Assembly (NCBI RefSeq): GCF_000003815.2
Contig: NC_049984.1
Location: 15,320,158-15,384,157 of the forward strand
Source: Branchiostoma floridae
Taxonomy: Eukaryota; Chordata; Leptocardii; Amphioxiformes; Branchiostomatidae
Direction: 5' to 3'
DNA length: 64,000 bases
Position 1 is the stretch's first letter. Each line of letters begins with the position of its first letter. The position numbers and the translations under genes were made by a program. The notes below the pieces were generated by a model. It saw nothing but the letters and a program-made list of their open reading frames with translations, had not been told where the DNA came from and ran no database searches. Positions 57,287 to 64,000 of the stretch are shown piece after piece.

Positions 57287-57619
57287 AGGCCCCCTCTCAC
57301 TTGACGTGCGGCACGCTTGCGGCATTGCTGCGTTTGGAAGATGCTCAACGAATTTCAGAGATAAAGAACGAATTTTCTTACTTGTTGTATATTTTGTCGT
57401 CTTTTATGTTATACTTTTAACGTATTGCGCAATNNNNNNNNNNNNNNNNNNNNNNNNNNNNNNNNNNNNNNNNNNNNNNNNNNNNNNNNNNNNNNNNNNN
57501 NNNNNNNNNNNNNNNNNNNNNNNNNNNNNNNNNAAATCGGAGAAAATAACAAAACAGTGACGCAGTGAACGAACGCAGCAATGCCGCAAGCGTGCCGCAC
57601 GTCAAGTGAGAGGGGGCCT
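57287..57619. mobile_element. MITE family B relative spanning an assembly gap, TAA duplication
   Basis: TAA|AGGCCCCCTCTCACTTGA at the left and TCAAGTGAGAGGGGGCCT|TAA at the right. The arms match over about 50 bp. The middle is the 100-N gap. Confidence 0.75.
57434..57533. other. Assembly gap, 100 N
   Basis: Exactly 100 unknown bases, a conventional gap size, so the true length is unknown. Frames reported across it are meaningless. Confidence 0.99.
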
Positions 57620-57801
57620 TAACGCGCGAGTATCTCACCGGACTGCGGCACTTTGGTGGCATCGCCGCGTCCTAACTTCTTACCCTTGTTTTAAAAATGA
57701 GAATGTCATGCAATATAAGTATAAGTAAAAAGAACCACAGAACAAACAAAGTGAGTGACAAAATCGTTCTTATCGTATGACGCTCTCTCAAATCGCTCTA
57801 A

Positions 57802-58050
57802 AGGTGCACTCTCACTGGACTTGAGGCTCGCTTGCGGCGTTGCGGGGTTCGAAAGATACTCAACGAATTTCAGAGATAAAGAACGAATTTTCTTACTTCA
57901 TGTGTTTTTTGTCTTCTAAGTCATAGTTTTACGTATTACGCAATATCTAAGTTATTAAAAAAATCGGAGAAAATAACATGTACAAAACAGTGACGCAGTG
58001 AACGAACGCAACGAAGCCGCCAACGTGCCAACATACCACTTACGGGCGAC
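57802..58050. mobile_element. MITE family B, right end decayed
   Basis: AGGTGCACTCTCACTGGACT starts it; the core TTTCAGAGATAAAGAACGAA and CAGTGACGCAGTGAACGAAC follow; the terminal repeat on the right is badly eroded. Confidence 0.6.
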
Positions 58051-58435
58051 AATGACAGATGTAGCCTGTGATGTAACCAACGTGACTAATGAATATGCCT
58101 TATTTACGCAGTTAAGTTACACGCCAGGAGACATGAGATGTAACACAATACAGTGGATAGCCATTTAACAACTTGTAATTATCACTGACAGGTATGCACG
58201 TGGGGGTGCGCGGACGTGAACATACTTTGTCATTCACGAGTGAAGTTAGCCCAGTAATATATCAACTTCTGCATCAGTGAGACTTAACTAAGAGATTCCA
58301 TGTGCCAGTTTGGTCACGTTTTGCGATACAGAATGTTAGTTTTAACTTACCTCTCGTTTGGTAAAGCAAATATTTTAGTCACGTTGAAAATGACAAGACC
58401 AACGTTAAGAAGGAGTAAGAAATGGAGATAGTTCC

Positions 58436-58600
58436 TGTTCCCGCTAGACGGCGACCGTGCTACGAGCTAGACTGGATTATCAATTTCATACTTGGAATAT
58501 CATGCAAGATGTAAAAGTATGACCGAAAAAACATGAAATGTCACAAAACTATCAGATTTGTGGAGCGCTCGAGCTCTGTCGAATTTCCCCATCGCAGAGA
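58436..58600. mobile_element. MITE family A, decayed partial copy
   Basis: It starts CCCGCTAGACGGCGACCGTG and carries a core-like TATCATGCAAGATGTAAAAG. The right end is lost next to the palindromic element at 58612. Confidence 0.4.
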
Positions 58601-58611
58601 ATTCTCGGACA

Positions 58612-58794
58612 CATTGGTTGTGCGATCGTACGATTCTGATGCCATAGGATTTTTCAAAACCAATCACCGACATGGATCCAAAACAGTATTCTGTGTATCA
58701 AGACAGTTGAACTTTGCAAGAGACGTACATTTTTGTCCACCGAGTTGCCCGAAGTTAGCGATCGTACGGCGATTGTACGATCTATGTGGCCATG
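58612..58794. mobile_element. Palindromic MITE family C, copy 2
   Basis: GTGCGATCGTACGATTCTGA on the left and TCGTACGGCGATTGTACGAT on the right. Central CATGGATCCAAAACAGTATT matches copy 1 at 42158 closely. Confidence 0.65.
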
Positions 58795-58959
58795 CACATA
58801 GTAAAATGGGGAGTATTACTAGCGAGGATGGATTGCTGCAGTACAGTTGAACAAACTTCCCGAAAGACACCAATACACCATGTACATACATACACACCAG
58901 ATGGTTTTACAGATAGGAGGACTTAACGTCGAGGAGTATATGTCTTCTTTTTATCTGTC

Positions 58960-59283
58960 AAATTCTTAATATTGTGCTGTTGCTGTTGCGCCTCTTGCAT
59001 TGCCACAAGGCCACGATAATTTTGCCCTATATTATGACTACATGTATATCTATTTCATAGATTTGGACTCAATAATGTATGTGCGTTGTTAAGTTGATTT
59101 ATCTTGATTTGAACGTTACATTGATTACGATATCTGTTCTTGTATTTTATGTATATATTATGATTTGATGCATCATTGTTATGTTTAAGGTATGGCGGCT
59201 TCGAAAAGGTGTCTTTTGACACCTGTTCCGCCATACCCTCCAGTGTGGAGAATCCAAATAAATAGATAAATAAATAAATATTG
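58960..59283 (+). mobile_element. LINE-type 3' UTR with terminal hairpin and TAAA tail
   Basis: AT-rich sequence ends in a clear stem-loop (59189-59237) followed by AATAAATAGATAAATAAATAAATA-like simple repeat at 59257-59280. That arrangement is typical of CR1/L2-like LINE 3' ends, where the reverse transcriptase recognises a 3' hairpin. No coding part was recognised upstream. Confidence 0.45.
59189..59237 (+). repeat. Strong stem-loop in retroelement 3' end
   Basis: The outer stem GGTATGGCGG pairs perfectly with CCGCCATACC (10 bp). An asymmetric internal loop follows, then an inner stem AGGTGTC/GACACCT (7 bp) closed by TTTT. It sits 20 bp before the poly-TAAA tail. Confidence 0.8.
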
Positions 59284-59679
59284 GATGTTGCTATACTTCG
59301 TGGCTGCACAAAGCGTTAGTCCTCTCTGAGCTGGTTATAACTCACACGTGGTGATCATATCAATTAAGCGTCTTGTATGAAACCTCAGACTGTAAAATAG
59401 AGGGTCAAGGCTGCCAGGGTTCTCTAATACTCTTCTTCATTTGTACTAAGCTTGTCTTTTAAGTCCGTACATTAGGTACTCAGTGAAGTCATTTTTGTTG
59501 CTGATTGAAAGAAGGGCTTTAGTTGTGAGTGGATTCCTCTCGCACGTGTGGGTAATGTCAATGACGTTATGACTGCGCATGCGCCTGTAAGACTGACGGC
59601 TAATAACATTGAGAAACTTCATGATTAATTTTCTTGTCACGTCACGTCGCACGTCTTCCGACAAGCCTATACGTTGCAT

Positions 59680-59930
59680 TATGTGGCACAATCGGTATGG
59701 TGTTTGGCCCATACCGTGAACGGTCCCGAGTTCAAAACCCCTGATATGCCTCAATCTTGTGCCCTTGGGAAAGGCACTTTACACGGCTTTCCTCGCATCA
59801 GGTCAAAATAAGTACCTAGCTAGGTTTGGTTAGGGGCTGTCACTAGGATAAGGCGTTGAATGGAGGTCCTGTGTTTGAGAGAGACACATCACAAGCACGT
59901 TAAAGAACACGTACATTTCTATCTTTCGTT
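59680..59930 (+). mobile_element. tRNA-derived SINE
   Basis: A degenerate tRNA-like head with a B-box-like GAGTTCAAAAC at about 59729 is followed by the body motif CTTGTGCCCTTGGGAAAGGC and ACTTTACACGGCTTTCCTC. The same body occurs on the minus strand at 41150-41225 and, interrupted, at 42062-42140. Pol III promoter decayed. Confidence 0.6.
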
Positions 59931-61340
59931 TGGCAGCGGTTTGGAATTGTGACGTTAGCCTTATGGGGAATCATCTTATCTATCTCGTGGATTTGTCTCA
60001 GTGTTTTATAGATTATTAGAAGAAAACATCCAATGAGTGACTGATTGATGGGTGTTTTTGACTGACAGGCCCTAATTACTAATTTTCATTGAAATCTGTC
60101 GGCGGGCGATACAGGCTTCCGGGAACCTTTGACCCCCCTGGCATTACGTATACGGAAACTCACTTGACAGAAATGAATGGATTTTTATACCTACAAACTT
60201 CATCTAATGCTTCTATCATTTGTGTTACCCCAAACGTTTAAATTCAGATGATATTTCATTCGCTTTTTGACTTACAAACTTCTAGCGAAGTAAAAGCATG
60301 CAATACAACAGTGACAAATTGTCTACATACCTTCAATATACACCGTAGGTCTATGGCTTACTTGTACAATGAATACGTGCTATATACAACGAGCACCTCT
60401 ACCAAAACCCAAACGTCACCCCTGACCTTTAGCAACATAATGCACCTGAAGTGATGAATAAGCAAAAAGAAGAGATTCATTCCAGTAACCTAGATTGATT
60501 GCCTATAAGATGTGAGATCCTCGCACCTGCGCCACCCCACTCTAAAGACTAAAATGATGACATAGCTTTCTTTATTTTGCCCCTCATGTGTACTGATCAG
60601 GTACGAAGGATTTGCCTTGTTGCCTTGTGGACAAACAATCTATGTACAGTAAAAGTTACTCGACAAGCTTAGTAGTACCCACCAGAAAGAGAAGTATTAT
60701 ACGTTATACGAACAGAAAAGTGATCATATTTTCTATACCGGAATAGTTGACCGTAGGTGGAACTCCCTGACATGGCTACCAAAATATTCGTTCAGCTTTG
60801 TCGACGAAATTGCTCCAAGAGCAATTTACTATTTCCTGATAAAATGAATAAAAAATCGAATCAAACTATTCTCCAAACCACCAAAGTTTTGATCGAATCG
60901 TTCGGTCTTCTTCAGCTATCTGGCACCAGTGCAGTAGACACGCGACTTTATCAAACGTGTGACGTCAGCAAGGGGTCAAAGTTCGTCGAAAGTCGGTACC
61001 GCCCCCCGTCTCGTTATCTCCTGACACGGAGTAAAAGTAATCGGTACGGTCTGGTAGTCAAGAGAGGGTCCAATTTGCTTTTCAAACCATCTGTCTTTCG
61101 TGATGTTCTTTTAGCCATGTAAATTGTGTATCGTGATATCTCAGAAAATATATTCTTATGTATAGAAGTCAGCAGTTGTTTTTGTAGTCTGCTGTAAATA
61201 CTGTATAGCTTTAAGTGGCTTTTACGTCCAGGAAGAATAGCAACTTGCAAATTTATGTATGCTAGCTAATGGACTTTGTAAAGTATCGATGGAAGCCCAT
61301 ATGATAATGGTCGAACCATGCGTACATTAGAACAGAAACA
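59931..61340. other. Intergenic, one unassigned frame
   Basis: The 121-codon frame at 60757-61122 (first ATG reading MATKIFVQLCRRNCSKSNLL) shows no motif. A CRE-like TGACGTCAG lies within it at about 60960. Confidence 0.35.
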
Positions 61341-61720
61341 GGGCGTGTCTTCAGTTAAAAAGTGTGGGTTCAAGAGTTACAACAGGGAAGAACACACCAT
61401 GCGATATCTATGTCCGTGCTCAACCTAAGGCCGAGTCTATTGTCAGTATTGATAGGATCTTCAACAAGAATGTTTCGCACTAGAACTAACAGGATGATCG
61501 TGTGAACAAGAAGTTTGGCACCATTGTCATTGACAGGATAGAGGATATGCTTGTCACTAAGAATTTTATCGCTAGTGACAAACTGTTCCGGTGATAATAT
61601 TGTAAATCTCAGTATCCTATCAACCCTAAACCTGACCCCGAAGGTAGTCCTATAGATGGTGAGAATATAAAACTTAACGTTACCTATATTCGAGAGACTA
61701 GAATGACAAACAATGGATGT
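61341..61720 (+). pseudogene. Decayed coding remnant, one frame with internal stops
   Basis: A single frame holds three protein-like stretches separated only by in-frame stops: one including TPCDIYVRAQPKAESIVSID, one including KKFGTIVIDRIEDMLVTKNF, and one including YPINPKPDPEGSPIDGENIK. The stops are TAG, TAA, TGA and TAA. No homology is recognised. It may be a decayed exon of the neighbouring candidate gene, a transposon ORF, or chance. Confidence 0.25.
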
Positions 61721-61854
61721 TGAAAAAATGATATCACTGATTCATGCTCTCCAAGTGCGATCACCATATCCCTCAGCCATTGCACCCATTCTTCAATTTG
61801 ATATTCTGTTCTATAACAATTTAAATGTATTTCTGTGTTTTTTTTTGTGTACAG

Positions 61855-61925
61855 AAGACAGTGTTTTCACGATCCAAAGGAAGTTACTGTCAAAAGGCCA
61901 CGTAGCAACTTGATCTTGCCGTCAG
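61855..61925 (+). CDS. Candidate 71-bp internal exon
   Basis: It is bounded by an outstanding acceptor (ttttttttttgtgtacag) and a good donor (GTCAG|GTGAGC). Only one frame is open across it, reading RQCFHDPKEVTVKRPRSNL then ILPS. The incoming phase is 2 and the outgoing phase is 1. The peptide is basic with one cysteine. No family is recognised. The likely partner is the exon at 62223-62384. Confidence 0.38.
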
Positions 61926-62222
61926 GTGAGCACCATACAACCATTCAAAATCGTACACAACACAAGTTATCCTCTCTTAGCACAGCCTAGTGTCTATACT
62001 CCCGATGTAAGTTGCATACGGAATTTATACGAAGTTAGGGTACATTCTCGTATTCTCGTAAGCAGAGAGGGAGGCAACCGTTAGAAATCCCAGTCGCTAT
62101 ATACTTTCTGCACGTCTGAAACCTCTTCTTAGAAAATAACAAGAGCGCCCAACCTGAATGTAACAGCGGGTAAGAACAATCTATGCAACATCTACTAATC
62201 TGACTCTTTTACCACAACCAAG

Positions 62223-62384
62223 CACAAAACTTTACTCCTACCTCAAGATCATGTTCCATGTACTGGAGCAAGAAGGCGAAGACGTCATGACTGGAGAAGA
62301 AGAAGAAGAAGAGGACTCCAACGTCGCCTACTGAACCTGATCGGGAAACCTAAGACCTTTCTCTCCCCCTCTTTAAGTGGCTAG
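62223..62384 (+). CDS. Candidate terminal exon, frame ambiguous
   Basis: Two acceptors are possible, after 62222 and after 62247 (a stronger pyrimidine tract), with a TACTAAT branch-like site upstream. From the phase-1 exon at 61925 the first gives a short tail ending KKAKTS, with its stop near 62297. The second gives an extremely basic tail (GARRRRRHDWRRRRRRGLQ, then RRLLNLIGKPKTF) stopping at 62382-62384. A third frame, incompatible with that phase, reads KIMFHVLEQEGEDVMTG followed by a Glu run and stops at 62334. The Arg/Glu ambiguity comes from a GAA/AGA run. The correct reading needs RNA. Confidence 0.33.
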   Translation, partial: HKTLLLPQDHVPCTGARRRRRHDWRRRRRRGLQRRLLNLIGKPKTFLSPSLSG

Positions 62385-62939
62385 TCCAGCCGACGGCAGA
62401 GTGTCTGATCTCCGTACGTGTCTTCCCGGAAATGTAATTTTTTCCAGGAAAGCTTCGCATCGGAGGCTGCCTTTTCGGGCTTTGGGCTGATATGGCGGCG
62501 GGGTTTACTTTCTGTGATTGCCGAGAGCCAGTACAGCGTCAAATAGTATAGACAAGAAACCGTTGACGTCTGAGATATTCCTCTGTGACATTCTAGATCA
62601 AACAGGTGTGGTCCACGAATACAAAGAATGCGTTTGTTTTATCGAAACTCCTTCAGCAAAGTACTTTGTGTACAATTATCTTCGCTACGTCTGGAAAATG
62701 ATGGAAACCATGCTCTTTCGCTAGATGTTTGTAAAGGTCAAAGGTGCAGGAGCAAGTTGAGGAACAAGGCAGAAAGTTCAACATCTTCAGAAGTTTCTCA
62801 ACACATACATGCAGCCTCTGAGTCTCCAGAACACACGGTCTCATTAGACAAAGTTAGAATCAGACACAGAAGCATAACTCTTTTGCTATAGGGATCGAAG
62901 AAGCCATCTACATCAGAGCTTTACAACTACCTCTAAACA

Positions 62940-63095
62940 GAGACTGAGGACGCCATCGACTTTTGGCAACTTATGATCCACTGCTCACGGAGTCACGTGT
63001 GCTACTATGTAACGTGACGTCTCAAAAGCGGTGGATTTTTCATTCCTTAACAAGGATTGGATCGAAAATTTCGGTAAGTCCATTTTTGTGTGTGT
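62940..63095. repeat. Fragment of the 630-bp repeat
   Basis: CAACTTATGATCCACTGCTC and GGAGTCACGTGTGCTACTAT match array unit positions near 29278 and 30140. Confidence 0.6.
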
Positions 63096-63097
63096 TT

Positions 63098-63394
63098 GAA
63101 ATTACATCATCATCATCATCGTTCCTCCTCGTGTGAGGTGGAGCAGACGAAGTTAGTCCTCCAGAACTGCTAGTCTTTCATCACAGAGAGTAGCTCTTGC
63201 CCTTCCAGCCCTGTTTTGACCTCAATGAGTTTCTTAAGAGTTGTGCTTGGGCGGCCGACCCTTCTCTTCGCGTCGGGGGACCACAACAAGAGTCTTCCAG
63301 CTGGTTCATTGCCACGAGCTACATGACCCGCAAGGCATAGTCGACGCTGCTTCACTTTTGTACAGACTTTTGGTAGTGCGCGGACGTGATCCAT
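63098..63394 (-). pseudogene. Non-LTR retrotransposon RT C-terminus with (ATG)n tail
   Basis: The frame reads RRLCLAGHVARGNEPAGRLL, then DAKRRVGRPSTTLKKLIE. This is the well-known C-terminal LAGHV...RRVGRP...L pattern of LINE endonuclease/reverse-transcriptase proteins. A TAG at 63169-63167 interrupts it after VMKD; the frame then continues with a Cys/His-containing end (VCSTSHEEER) and a (TGA)n / (CAT)n run at 63100-63120, which looks like the element's 3' simple-repeat tail. 5'-truncated near 63400. Confidence 0.7.
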
Positions 63395-63429
63395 ACAACT
63401 GTTTGTTTGTAGTGTGTTTCCACCATGGA

Positions 63430-64000
63430 CAGTTGTAGACTACAGTTCAACTTTATCTTTATCCTTAATAATTACTGTTCAACTTTATCCAGAATGACGT
63501 CTACCAATATTGCAATACAGAAGAACTTTGAAGTTAACAAGGCAGAAAGTTATAATCGCATTATGAGAATCTAAGCTTCCAAATTTTACGGTTAACTAGG
63601 AATCTAGAAAGGAGCGTCGACAATTTGACAGGTCCACAAACAATAGATTGCATGATACTTCTTGCCCGGGACCATATGAAATCATTTTTGGTCAAACGTT
63701 TTGGCAAAACGTCGTAAGATGTTTGTCGACATGAATGACTGTCAAAACCAGTGAATCAAAGATACAACCATGTAGATTTACACATCATTTTTCTTTCCAC
63801 AAATGTAGGCTAATCCATGGACATAATCGATACAACATACCAGGTCCATAGTGATGATGCACTATCTGTCCTACTATCTAGTCAAATTGGGTTACGTAGT
63901 CTAGGAGAAGCTAAATTGATCGTATAGAATTTAGTGTCTAGCTAGCTGTTAAGCTCAAATACCCGTAGATGGCTTATGATTACCATTTCAGATAAACGAG
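63430..64000. other. Intergenic, no gene seen
   Basis: No frame, repeat or structural RNA could be supported. Confidence 0.5.

Noticed and set aside
57306-57662. Frames crossing the N gap
   Set aside because: They translate unknown bases as X and lie in an inverted-repeat element.
59446-59754. 102-aa minus-strand frame
   Set aside because: It overlaps the SINE and shows no domain, splice support or coding bias that I can see.

Overview
The window is eukaryotic and reads like a cephalochordate (amphioxus, Branchiostoma-type) genomic contig. The reasons are intron-containing neuropeptide-type GPCR genes with strong Kozak contexts and GT/AG splice sites, AT-rich intergenic DNA packed with short inverted-repeat (MITE) elements, tRNA-derived SINEs, non-LTR retrotransposon 3' ends and many microsatellites. 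A 100-N scaffold gap lies at 57434-57533. The organism is an inference; no sequence here names it. There is no bacterial operon, CRISPR array, rRNA or intact tRNA gene.

Two genes are clear, both on the minus strand. (1) A complete class A GPCR: exon 1 at 10065-9056 holds all seven helices, and exon 2 at 8332-8230 holds helix 8 and the tail. The joined frame is 370 aa and the splice phases match exactly. (2) A second class A GPCR at 53446-52446, whose last visible codon is split by a GT donor; its terminal exon was not found. Both resemble the somatostatin / allatostatin-C / opioid / galanin branch, and both lack the aspartate that somatostatin receptors use at 3.32. Weaker candidate genes rest on splice signals and phase: a 52-aa three- or four-exon gene on the plus strand (49.6-51.9 kb), a phase-1-bounded exon pair on the minus strand (45.6-46.0 kb), single exons at 5.6 kb and 37.7-38.3 kb, and an internal plus terminal exon pair at 61.9-62.4 kb.

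Most of the rest is repeat. Layout: 0.9-4.3 kb a MITE and a two-level tandem repeat; 5.4-8.1 kb a candidate exon and MITEs; 8.2-10.1 kb GPCR 1; 12.2-14.1 kb a 162-bp minisatellite and a 0.6-0.7 kb tandem duplication; 16-19 kb MITEs and small duplications; 21.4-24 kb a dispersed ~1 kb element and three GA-rich arrays; 24.7-25.4 kb hammerhead-like motifs; 25.5-27.4 kb microsatellites and a 159-bp satellite built from a MITE end; 28.2-30.9 kb a four-copy 630-bp array carrying the same MITE in opposite orientations; 31-37 kb MITEs and the intact copy of the ~1 kb element; 37.7-38.3 kb a candidate exon; 41-47 kb SINEs, MITEs and candidate exons; 48.6-49.2 kb a LINE fragment; 49.6-51.9 kb the candidate small gene; 52.4-53.4 kb GPCR 2; 54-60 kb MITEs, a LINE 3' end and a SINE; 61-64 kb candidate exons and a LINE reverse-transcriptase C-terminus.

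The two receptors are the only functional pair. The main biology elsewhere is the mobile-element record: several MITE families with readable target-site duplications, same-site occupied and empty copies, and satellites that appear to have grown from transposon ends.
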